Below are positions 1 through 6,568 of a stretch of DNA of 51,586 nucleotides, piece by piece. Each line of letters begins with the position of its first letter. The stretch's first letter is position 1. Origin of the DNA: Streptomyces sp. G-G2 (GTDB taxonomy: Bacteria; Actinomycetota; Actinomycetes; Streptomycetales; Streptomycetaceae). The position numbers and the translations under genes were made by a program. The notes beneath the pieces were generated by a model, which did not search any database, was not told where the DNA came from, and saw nothing but the letters and a program-made list of their open reading frames with translations. The DNA lies in assembly GCF_030063135.1 (NCBI RefSeq), contig NZ_JASISO010000038.1, forward strand, positions 27,891 to 79,476. Reading direction: 5' to 3'.

Positions 1-34
1 GGTCCGTTCGGACCGCCCCCCCGGCGGTTTTCCT
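1..34. terminator. Hairpin cluster, possible convergent terminator
   Basis: Positions 1-14 form a GGTCCG/CGGACC inverted repeat. Positions 13-29 then form ACCGCC/GGCGGT with a C-rich loop, followed on the plus strand by TTTTCC. The U-tract side suits a plus-strand gene entering from the left; for the minus-strand gene ending at 44 it would act as a hairpin without a U tract. Partial because the window begins here. Confidence 0.35.
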
Positions 35-43
35 TCGTCGGTA

Positions 44-373
44 TTAGTTCATGACGGCCATGGCCAGTGCGCGGCGGGCGCGCAGCGAGACGCGCTCGGC
101 TCGCCGCTGCATGCGGCGCGCGGCGACCACGCGCAAGGCGTGACGTTCGCCGTCCGCCTCGCGCATCCGGTCGTCCATATGGGCACGAGCCAGGGCTTCT
201 GGGATGAGTTGCATCTCGCGGGTCCTGTTCTGACGCGAGGTGGTCGCGCCGGTGGTGGTGAAGTCTTCGATGGCGGAGCCGGACGGCTGCTCGCTCGTGT
301 GCTGCGGAGTCATGAGGGCCTGCTTCAGGGGGTCGCGCGTCAGGGGGCGGTCGATGGTTCCGGTGGCGTTCAC
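44..373 (-). CDS. Small basic hypothetical protein coupled to wblC
   Basis: This frame encodes 109 residues and begins with GTG at 373. The start overlaps the wblC stop by four bases (GTGA), the classic arrangement for translational coupling. The second half is rich in Arg and Ala and probably helical, with repeated RR pairs around residues 75-105; there are no Cys residues, signal peptide or membrane segment. I do not recognise a family. Its position directly after a WhiB7-type regulator suggests co-expression with the antibiotic-stress response, but this is inference. No function can be assigned. Confidence 0.6.
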   Translation of the reverse strand: MNATGTIDRPLTRDPLKQALMTPQHTSEQPSGSAIEDFTTTGATTSRQNRTREMQLIPEALARAHMDDRMREADGERHALRVVAARRMQRRAERVSLRARRALAMAVMN

Positions 374-738
374 GCAGCGACCGGGTTCTTGCGCGGACGG
401 CCACGCGGACGCTTGCGGGCGACGACGACGCCCTGGACGAACAGCTCGCCACCCCAGACGCCCCAGGGCTCGCGGCGCTCGACCGCTCCGGCGAGGCAGG
501 CCTCGACCAGCGGACAGGTGCGGCAGAGCGACTTGGCGTACTCGACATCGGCCGGGGACTCGGCGAAGAAGACCTCCGGGTCGTAGGTACGGCAGGCGAC
601 GGGTACGCCGAGGTTCTCGATGGCGTCGTCGAGCGCGGTGAGCGCGGTGAGGGGAGTCAAGGTGGAGTCCTCCGGGACTGCGGGCGGGGAGATCGTCTGG
701 GTCTGCGGTACGGACGGGGCGTGCGCTTCGAGTTGCAC
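370..738 (-). CDS. wblC: WhiB-family transcriptional regulator WblC/WhiB7
   Basis: An Fe-S transcription factor that, in the WhiB7/WblC family, binds the principal sigma factor and activates intrinsic antibiotic-resistance genes, including itself. The 122-residue reading has all the hallmarks: cluster cysteines C49, C72, C75 and C81, the GVWGGE turn at 93-98, and a C-terminal AT-hook RGRPRK at 112-117, which is specific to WhiB7 among WhiB proteins. The frame is open to 861, but I choose GTG at 738 because it has a GAGGAAG ribosome site just upstream and gives the family's usual length. A long leader with promoter, upstream ORF and attenuator precedes it. Confidence 0.96.
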   Translation of the reverse strand: MQLEAHAPSVPQTQTISPPAVPEDSTLTPLTALTALDDAIENLGVPVACRTYDPEVFFAESPADVEYAKSLCRTCPLVEACLAGAVERREPWGVWGGELFVQGVVVARKRPRGRPRKNPVAA

Positions 739-855
739 GGTGGTTTCTTCCTCGTCTTGTTCGGCTAGGCGTTCCGGCCGGTCGGCCGGGTTCGGCTGGT
801 ACCTGTTCTTGCCAGTCCCGAGGCCCCTTCGCGCTGCCGTCCCCGGTTCGGGGAC

Positions 856-896
856 AAACAAAAGGGCCGCGGATCCCGGGTGGGGTTCCGCGGCCC
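856..896 (-). terminator. Intrinsic attenuator in the wblC leader
   Basis: On the minus strand a 10-bp perfect GC stem (887-896 with 864-873) is followed by TTTTGTTTG, a good intrinsic terminator. It sits 25 nt after the stop of the upstream ORF and about 118 nt before the wblC start, so RNA polymerase must pass it to transcribe wblC. Leader attenuation with an upstream ORF is known for whiB7/wblC genes; the pairing switch here is inferred. Confidence 0.8.
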
Positions 897-921
897 TGAA
901 GGCGCCGGTCCGATCATGCGA

Positions 922-1254
922 TCAGACTGGATCACTCCAGGGTTCGAGCCCACGGAAGGCCCACATCAGGTGGTGCTGCGTCGTCTGCTTCTTCTGGTTT
1001 CCGGCACCGGTCGCCGCCGCGAAGCCGCCATAGGCATGCGCCTTGGCCTGGCCCGCCGCTACTGCTGCCGATGCCTGGACCGGTCGTTCATTGCGCTCGT
1101 TCACCGGGAGGGCGGCCAGGGGGGCGGGGCTGACAGCGGAAATCGCGGACAGACCGGTACCCGAGGCGGAGAGCGCGGAGGGAGCGAGAAGCAGGCAGGA
1201 GGAAGCGGCAACCGAGCGATCGGTCATTTTGGTGAAGGTCATGAAGCTGGTCAC
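922..1254 (-). CDS. 110-residue upstream ORF in the wblC leader
   Basis: The GTG start at 1254 has a strong GAGGAGG site 8 nt upstream. The product is Ala/Ser-rich in its first half with a hydrophobic stretch at about residues 16-30, then a conserved-looking tail with Lys-Gln-Thr-His residues and ending MWAFRGLEPWSDPV. It lies between the wblC promoter and the attenuator, so its translation can set whether the terminator forms. It may be a regulatory leader peptide or a real small protein; I do not recognise a domain. The alternative short frame starting ATG at 917 has no ribosome site and is less likely. Confidence 0.65.
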   Translation of the reverse strand: MTSFMTFTKMTDRSVAASSCLLLAPSALSASGTGLSAISAVSPAPLAALPVNERNERPVQASAAVAAGQAKAHAYGGFAAATGAGNQKKQTTQHHLMWAFRGLEPWSDPV

Positions 1255-1373
1255 TGGTCTCGCCTCCTCTCGGCGTCTCGGGGACCCGGCCCGTGAGGGC
1301 CTGTCCCATGCGTATTCGGATAAGTACAGCATGAATCCGGGGCTTCGGAGAAGCCACCGTTTCCGTTGCTAAG

Positions 1374-1411
1374 AACCTATGGGGCTTCGCGGGGCATGCG
1401 CAAACTATTTT
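1374..1411 (-). promoter_or_regulatory. WblC-type autoregulated promoter
   Basis: Reading the minus strand: an A/T block AAAATA at 1411-1406, then TTGCGC (-35, 1403-1398), an 18-nt spacer, and TAGGTT (-10, 1379-1374). WhiB7-dependent promoters are defined by an A/T-rich block just upstream of a -35 element, bound by the AT-hook. The predicted transcription start near 1367 gives a leader of about 630 nt. The promoter begins only 13 nt after the uvrD2 stop. Confidence 0.75.
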
Positions 1412-1423
1412 CCCGACGAGTTT

Positions 1424-3589
1424 CTACGCGTCGTCCACGGCACCGCTCTCCGGCTCCTCACCTGCGCAGATGGCCAGCACATCGGCCCCGAACCGGTCGA
1501 GCTTGCGGCCGCCCACCCCGGAGATCATCGAGAGCTCGCCCGCCTCCGCGGGAGCGGCCTCCGCGATCGCCATCAAGGTCTTGTCCGTGAAGACGCAGTA
1601 AGCGGGCTGGCCCAGCTCCTTCGCCTGGCCCGCGCGCCACTCCCGCAGCCGTTCGTAGAGGCCTTCGTCCATGTCGGACGGGCAGTCCTCGCAGCGCATC
1701 AGTTTCAGCTCGCCCGCCTCGGTCAGGGTCTTGCCGCAGACCCGGCACAGCACCGGCCCGCGACGGCCCCGCTTGCGGACCCCGCCCTCGACGGCGCCGG
1801 CCGCCCGGCTTCCGGCGGCCATGGAACCCGGCCTCAGGCCGTTGAGGAAGCGGCTGGGCTTCCGGGAGGCCCGGCCCCCCGGAGCCCGGGAGAGGGACCA
1901 GGAAAGCGTCAGGTGCAGCCGCGCCCGGGTGACGCCGACGTACAGCAGGCGGCGTTCCTCCTCGACCTGCTCGTCGGTCCTGGCGTAGGTGATCGGCATC
2001 ATGCCGTCGGTGAGGCCGACGAGGAAGACCGCGTCCCACTCCAGGCCCTTGGCCGCGTGCAGGGAGGCGAGGGTGACGCCCTGGACGGTCGGCGCGTGCT
2101 GCGCGGCCATCCGCTCGTCCAGCTCGACCGTGAGGTCGCCCAGGGTGGCGTGGGGCCGGTTGCGGGCGAAGTCCTCGGCGAGCCGGACCAGCGCGGCCAG
2201 CGATTCCCACTGGTCGCGGACGGCCCCGGAGCCGGTGGGCGGCTCGGTGGTCCAGCCGTTGGAGCTGAGCACGGCCCGCACCTGGGAGGCCAGCCCGACG
2301 ACGTCGTCGACCAGCGGGTCGTTCCCGCCGGAGCGCGCGGCGCCCCTCAGGGTGAGCATGGCCCTCTTGACCTCGGGGCGCTCGAAGAACCGCTCCGCGC
2401 CGCGCAGCTGGTAGGGCACGCCGACGTCGGCCAGCGCCTGCTCGTACACCTCGGACTGGGCGTTGATGCGGTACAGCACGGCGATCTCGCCCGCCGGGAC
2501 GCCCGCCGCGATCAGGTCCCGGATCCGGCCCGCGACGCCCTCGGCCTCGGCGGGCTCGTCGGGGTACTCGGCATAGACCGGGTCGGGGCCCGCCTCGCGC
2601 TGGGAGATCAGCTCCAGGCGGTGTTCGGCGGCCCGGCCGCGGGCCTGGTTGAGCAGGCCGTTGGCGAGGTGGACCACCTGGGGGGTGGAGCGGTAGTCGC
2701 GGACCAGTTTGACCACGGTGGCCTGCGGATAGCGCGTACGGAAGGTCAGCAGGTGGTCGGGGGTGGCGCCGGTGAAGGAGTAGATGGTCTGGCTGGCGTC
2801 GCCGACGACGCACAGGCTGTCGCGGTCGCCGAGCCACAGCTCCAGCAGGCGCTGCTGGAGCGGGCTGACGTCCTGGTACTCGTCGACCACGAAGTGCTGG
2901 TACTGGCTGCGGATCTGCTCGGCGATGTCGTGGCGGTCCTGGAGGATGCCGACGGTGAGCAGCAGCACGTCCTCGAAGTCGATCATCGACCGATCGCGCT
3001 TCAGCTGCTCGTACGTGCCGTAGATCTGGGCGATCTCCGCCATGTCCCGGGGGGCTTCGCGGCCCGATGCGAGGGCGGCCGCCGGATAGTCGGCGGGGAC
3101 GGTCTGGGTGACCTTCGCCCACTCGATCTCGCCCGTGACGTCGCGCAGCTCATTGCGGTCGAGCCGGATCCGGCAGCGCGCACCGGCCTCGGCCACGAGC
3201 TGGATCTTGCGCTCGACCAGGCGGGGCACGTCGCCGCCGATGGCCTTCGGCCAGAAGTACTGGAGCTGGCGCAGCGCGGCGGAGTGGAAGGTACGCGCCT
3301 GAACGCCGCCCGCGCCGAGGGTGCGCAGCCGTCCGCGCATCTCGCCCGCGGCGCGGTTGGTGAAGGTGACGGCGAGCACACTGGCGGGCATGAGCTGGCC
3401 GGAGCGGACGCCGTAGGCGATGCGGTGGGTGATCGCCCGCGTCTTGCCCGTGCCCGCGCCCGCGAGCACGCACAACGGCCCGGTCAAGGTCGTGGCGACA
3501 TCGCGCTGCTCCGGGTCCAGGCCCAGGAGCACCGCGTCGGCCGAGTCGGCGGCGGCCGGGAAGGATGAGGAGTGCGTTGCTGCTGTCAC
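1424..3589 (-). CDS. uvrD2: UvrD2-type ATP-dependent DNA helicase with HRDC domain
   Basis: Superfamily 1A 3'-5' DNA helicase of 721 residues. Walker A GAGTGKT is at 44-50 and DEYQD at 236-240. The C-terminal third has a tetracysteine module (C615, C618, C633, C636) followed by an HRDC domain (about 640-710). Helicase, tetracysteine and HRDC in this order is the signature of actinobacterial UvrD2. The frame is open to 3820, but that would run over mrx1; GTG at 3589 begins just ahead of the conserved LDPEQ motif. It is divergent from mrx1 and upstream of wblC, as in mycobacteria. The start has no good ribosome site (CAGCAT lies 6 nt before it, so it may be leaderless). Confidence 0.93.
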   Translation of the reverse strand: MTAATHSSSFPAAADSADAVLLGLDPEQRDVATTLTGPLCVLAGAGTGKTRAITHRIAYGVRSGQLMPASVLAVTFTNRAAGEMRGRLRTLGAGGVQARTFHSAALRQLQYFWPKAIGGDVPRLVERKIQLVAEAGARCRIRLDRNELRDVTGEIEWAKVTQTVPADYPAAALASGREAPRDMAEIAQIYGTYEQLKRDRSMIDFEDVLLLTVGILQDRHDIAEQIRSQYQHFVVDEYQDVSPLQQRLLELWLGDRDSLCVVGDASQTIYSFTGATPDHLLTFRTRYPQATVVKLVRDYRSTPQVVHLANGLLNQARGRAAEHRLELISQREAGPDPVYAEYPDEPAEAEGVAGRIRDLIAAGVPAGEIAVLYRINAQSEVYEQALADVGVPYQLRGAERFFERPEVKRAMLTLRGAARSGGNDPLVDDVVGLASQVRAVLSSNGWTTEPPTGSGAVRDQWESLAALVRLAEDFARNRPHATLGDLTVELDERMAAQHAPTVQGVTLASLHAAKGLEWDAVFLVGLTDGMMPITYARTDEQVEEERRLLYVGVTRARLHLTLSWSLSRAPGGRASRKPSRFLNGLRPGSMAAGSRAAGAVEGGVRKRGRRGPVLCRVCGKTLTEAGELKLMRCEDCPSDMDEGLYERLREWRAGQAKELGQPAYCVFTDKTLMAIAEAAPAEAGELSMISGVGGRKLDRFGADVLAICAGEEPESGAVDDA

Positions 3590-3711
3590 CCCGCCATGCT
3601 GCCAGGTCGGAAGGGCCGGACGAGAAACGTGTCCACAGGGGGTGCGCCGCGGTCGTACGAATACGCCGGACGCCGTACGCCGCGTCGCGCGGGACCCGCC
3701 TCGCCCTCCGG

Positions 3712-3737
3712 GGAATGGGCTGGCACCCTCGTACGTT
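3712..3737 (+). promoter_or_regulatory. SigR promoter of mycoredoxin gene
   Basis: GGGAAT ending at 3716, then exactly 18 nt, then GTT at 3735-3737. This matches the known SigR (thiol-stress sigma factor) consensus GGGAAT-N18-GTT base for base. It is in the right orientation about 45 nt before the mrx1 start. Mycoredoxin is a fitting target because SigR controls mycothiol and thioredoxin systems. Confidence 0.85.
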
Positions 3738-3782
3738 CGAGTACTCGGACGTACCCAGACCCCCCAGAGGAGAGTTCCCACC

Positions 3783-4043
3783 ATGCAGGACAAGGGTTCC
3801 GTGACGATGTACAGCACCACGTGGTGCGGCTACTGCCGTCGGCTGAAGAGCCAGATGGACCGGGAAGGCATCGCCTACACCGAGATCAACATCGAGCAGG
3901 ACCCCGCGTCGGCCGCCTTCGTCGAGAAGGCCAACGGTGGCAACCAGACCGTGCCGACCCTGCTGGTCGTCGCCGCTACGGGCACCGAGTCCGTGATGAC
4001 GAACCCCAGCCTGGCCCAGGTCAAGCAGGCCCTCGCCGTCTGA
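3783..4043 (+). CDS. mrx1: Mycoredoxin (glutaredoxin-like)
   Basis: An 86-residue thioredoxin-fold protein that reduces mixed disulfides between proteins and mycothiol in actinobacteria. The active site is WCGYC with C15 and C18, followed by the family's conserved TVPTLL cis-Pro segment near residue 57. ATG at 3783 has AGAGGAG 9 nt upstream. The size is normal for the family. A perfect SigR promoter lies upstream, so induction by disulfide stress is expected. A GC stem-loop follows and separates it from the convergent nudC. Confidence 0.95.
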   Translation: MQDKGSVTMYSTTWCGYCRRLKSQMDREGIAYTEINIEQDPASAAFVEKANGGNQTVPTLLVVAATGTESVMTNPSLAQVKQALAV

Positions 4044-4067
4044 CCCCGGCGCCGGCCCCACCCCGCA

Positions 4068-4099
4068 CCGCCCCCTCCGGCCCGCCCGGCAGGGGGCGG
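4068..4099. terminator. Bidirectional hairpin between mrx1 and nudC
   Basis: A perfect 9-bp stem (CCGCCCCCT at 4068-4076 with AGGGGGCGG at 4091-4099) lies between two convergent genes. There is no U tract, which is common for Streptomyces terminators. Confidence 0.55.
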
Positions 4100-4136
4100 C
4101 GGCGTACACGGGGCGGCACGGGTCGACCGGCTCGGG

Positions 4137-5102
4137 TCAGGTGGCGGACTTGGCGAGCGGGGTGCCGTACCAGAGTTCGATCAGGCGGGCCGCGATGGAG
4201 ATGCCCGCCGGGGGCAGGACCTCGCCGGACTCGATCGCGCGCCGCAGGTCCTCGCGGGAGAACCAGCGGGCCTCCTGGATCTCCTCGCCGTCCACCGTGA
4301 TCTCCGAGGTGACCGCGCGGGCGGTGAAGCCCAGCATCAGGCTGTACGGGAACGGCCAGGGCTGGCTGGCGACGTACTCGACCGTGCCGACCTTGACGCC
4401 CGCCTCCTCCCACACCTCGCGGATCACCGACTGCTCGATGGCCTCGCCCGGCTCCACGAACCCGGCCAGGGTGGAGAAGCGCCCCTCCGGCCAGTGCACC
4501 TGGCGGCCGAGCAGCGCGCGGTCCTGGTCGTCCGTGACCAGCATGATCACGGCCGGGTCGGTGCGCGGGTAGTGCTCCGCGCCGCAGCCCGGGCAGCGCC
4601 GGATGTGACCGGCCGCCGCGACCACCGTGCGCTCGCCGCAGCGGGAGCAGAAGCGGTGCATCCGCTGCCAGTTCTCCAGGGCCACGGCGTGCACCATCAG
4701 CCCGGCGTCGCGCGGGGACAGCAGCAGGCCCGCCTCGCGCAGACCGGCCGGGCGGGCCGACTGGTCCATGCGGCCCGGCAGCGAGTCCTTCTGGAGGGCG
4801 AAGTACCGTACGCCGTCCTCGCCGGTGCCCAGGAAATAGCGGTGGGTCTCGGTCGCCGGGGCCTCGAAGGCCGGGGTCATGACGATCTCCGAGCCCCCGT
4901 CCGCGGTGTCGTCGATCAGGACCTGGCCGCCGGAGACCACGAAGACGCGGGTCGAGGGGTGGCTCCAGGCGGCGGCCAGCCAGGCCTCGTCGAGGCGGTG
5001 GTGCGCGGCGCGGTCGATGCCGCTCGGCGCGGTCAGCGAGACCGGCCGGTCGGCGGCCGGGCCGCCGGTGGTGGTGGCGGCGTTCTCGGTCGAGATGCTC
5101 AC
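4137..5102 (-). CDS. nudC: NudC-type NAD+ diphosphatase (Nudix hydrolase)
   Basis: A 321-residue zinc-ribbon Nudix hydrolase expected to cleave NAD(H) to NMN(H) and AMP and possibly to decap NAD-RNA. The zinc ribbon has CSRCG and CPGCG pairs, followed by HYPRTDPAVI. The Nudix box reads GFVEPGE then REVWEEAG, with all catalytic Glu present. SQPWPFPYS after the box is the NADH-pyrophosphatase signature. The GTG start at 5102 has GGGGGAG and AGGAAG upstream. It lies between mrx1 and an M20 peptidase, which is the conserved neighbourhood next to adnAB and uvrD2. Confidence 0.94.
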   Translation of the reverse strand: MSISTENAATTTGGPAADRPVSLTAPSGIDRAAHHRLDEAWLAAAWSHPSTRVFVVSGGQVLIDDTADGGSEIVMTPAFEAPATETHRYFLGTGEDGVRYFALQKDSLPGRMDQSARPAGLREAGLLLSPRDAGLMVHAVALENWQRMHRFCSRCGERTVVAAAGHIRRCPGCGAEHYPRTDPAVIMLVTDDQDRALLGRQVHWPEGRFSTLAGFVEPGEAIEQSVIREVWEEAGVKVGTVEYVASQPWPFPYSLMLGFTARAVTSEITVDGEEIQEARWFSREDLRRAIESGEVLPPAGISIAARLIELWYGTPLAKSAT

Positions 5103-5142
5103 TAGTACTTCCTACTCCCCCGGGGTGGTGGGACGGGCACGG

Positions 5143-6555
5143 TCAGACGGCGGTGGACGCGGGATTCCAGTTTTCGGCGAGGTCGGCCCACAGGTAGGCG
5201 GTCGTTTCTACGCCCTTGAGGAGCAGGTCGAGTTCGACCTTCTCGTTCGGCGAGTGCCAGCCGTCGGACGGTACGGAGATCCCGAGGAAGAGCACGGGCG
5301 CGCCCAGTACGTCCTGGAGGTCGGCCGCCGGGCCGGAGCCGCCCTCGCGGGTGAAACGGATCTTCTCGCCGAAGGCACGCTCCATGGCCCGTACGACCGA
5401 CCGCAGCGCCGGGTGGTCCAGCGGGGTCAGGCCCGGGCGGGTGGGCGCGCCGAAGACGATGGAGTGGCGGATTCCGTCCGGGACGCGGGCCGCGACCCAG
5501 TCCCGTACAGCGGCCTCGACCTCGTACGGGTCCTGCCCGGACACCAGCCGGAACGACAGCTTCAGCTGGGCGCGGGCGGGCACGATCGTCTTGCCGCCGG
5601 GCCCCTGGTAGCCGCCGCCGATGCCGTTGACCTCGGCCGTCGGGCGGGCCCAGACCCGCTCCAGGGTGGAGTAGCCCGCCTCCCCCGAGGCCGCGTGCGA
5701 CTTCGCCGTGCGCAGCCACTCGGCCTCGTCGAAGGGCAGCTCGGCGATCAGCGCGCGCTCGGCGTCGGTCAGCACGGCGATGTTGTCGTAGAACCCGGGG
5801 ATGGTGACCCGCTCGTCGGCGTCGTGCAGCGCGGCGACGAGCCTGGCGGCCACGGTCGCCGGATTGGGCACGGCCCCGCCGAAGGCCCCGGAGTGGATGT
5901 CCTGGTCCGGCCCGTGCAGCTCGATCTCGCAGTCGGCGATGCCGCGCATGCCGGTGCAGACGGTCGGGGTGGTCTCGGACCACATGCCGGTGTCGGAGAC
6001 GATCACGACGTCCGCGGCGAGGCGGGCGGCCTCGGCCTCGACCAGGGCCCGGAAGTGCGTGGAGCCGGACTCCTCCTCGCCCTCGATCAGCAGCTTGAGG
6101 TGCACGGCGGGGGCGGCGGCGCCGGTCGCGGCCAGGTGGGCCCGTACGCCGAGGGTGTGGAAGAACACCTGGCCCTTGTCGTCGGCCGCGCCGCGCCCGT
6201 ACATCCGGTTGTCCTTGATCACCGGCTCGAAGGGCTCGGTGTGCCAGCCGTCGGCGAGCGCGGCGGGCTGTACGTCGTGGTGCCCGTAGACCAGGACCAC
6301 CGGCGCGGCCGGGTCCTCGCTCGGCCACTCCGCGAACACGGCCGGGGCGCCCGGGGTGGGCCAGACCTCTGTGATGGGGAAGCCGGTCTCCTTGAGCGCC
6401 GAGGCCAGCCACAGCGCACTGCGCTCCACGTCGCCCGCGTGCTCGGGCTGGGCCGAGACGGAGGGGATGCGCAGCCACTCGGCGAGGTCGTCGAGGAAGG
6501 CCGCGCGGTGCGTGTCTATGTACGTACGGACGGCGCTGTCCGGAGTCTGGCTCAT
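5143..6555 (-). CDS. M20 family metallopeptidase (dipeptidase)
   Basis: A 470-residue cytosolic zinc dipeptidase/carboxypeptidase of the M20A group. Visible metal-site motifs are YGHHDVQP, GRGAADDKGQ, EGEEESGS and VSDTGMW, with the late conserved His in DGWHSPNE. The open frame extends far upstream into adnB, but ATG at 6555 gives the family's standard N terminus (IPSVS motif about 30 residues in). The start lies 8 nt beyond the adnB stop codon, and TAGGCT at that stop could serve as a -10 for a leaderless message. The alternative is translational coupling to adnB. Confidence 0.92.
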   Translation of the reverse strand: MSQTPDSAVRTYIDTHRAAFLDDLAEWLRIPSVSAQPEHAGDVERSALWLASALKETGFPITEVWPTPGAPAVFAEWPSEDPAAPVVLVYGHHDVQPAALADGWHTEPFEPVIKDNRMYGRGAADDKGQVFFHTLGVRAHLAATGAAAPAVHLKLLIEGEEESGSTHFRALVEAEAARLAADVVIVSDTGMWSETTPTVCTGMRGIADCEIELHGPDQDIHSGAFGGAVPNPATVAARLVAALHDADERVTIPGFYDNIAVLTDAERALIAELPFDEAEWLRTAKSHAASGEAGYSTLERVWARPTAEVNGIGGGYQGPGGKTIVPARAQLKLSFRLVSGQDPYEVEAAVRDWVAARVPDGIRHSIVFGAPTRPGLTPLDHPALRSVVRAMERAFGEKIRFTREGGSGPAADLQDVLGAPVLFLGISVPSDGWHSPNEKVELDLLLKGVETTAYLWADLAENWNPASTAV

Positions 6556-6562
6556 ACCCCCG

Positions 6563-6568
6563 AGCCTA
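6563..6568 (-). promoter_or_regulatory. Candidate -10 for leaderless M20 peptidase transcript
   Basis: TAGGCT on the minus strand is followed by 7 nt and then the ATG at 6555. The TAG of the hexamer is also the adnB stop codon. The run of G before the ATG is too close to act as a Shine-Dalgarno. No clear -35 is seen, so this is tentative. Confidence 0.4.

Noticed and set aside
765..953. 62-codon frame in the wblC leader
   Set aside because: The start at 917 or beyond has no ribosome site, and the frame runs through the terminator and into the wblC start. The 110-codon ORF with a strong site is a better leader ORF.
1379..3568. 729-codon open frame on the plus strand opposite uvrD2
   Set aside because: It mirrors uvrD2 codons and has the Val/Gly/Asp-rich composition of an antisense GC-biased frame, with no domain. 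The same applies to the 1356-codon plus-strand frame at 6356-10426 opposite adnB.
3590..3820. Longer N terminus for uvrD2
   Set aside because: It would overlap the start of mrx1 and its SigR promoter and adds residues with no conserved features.
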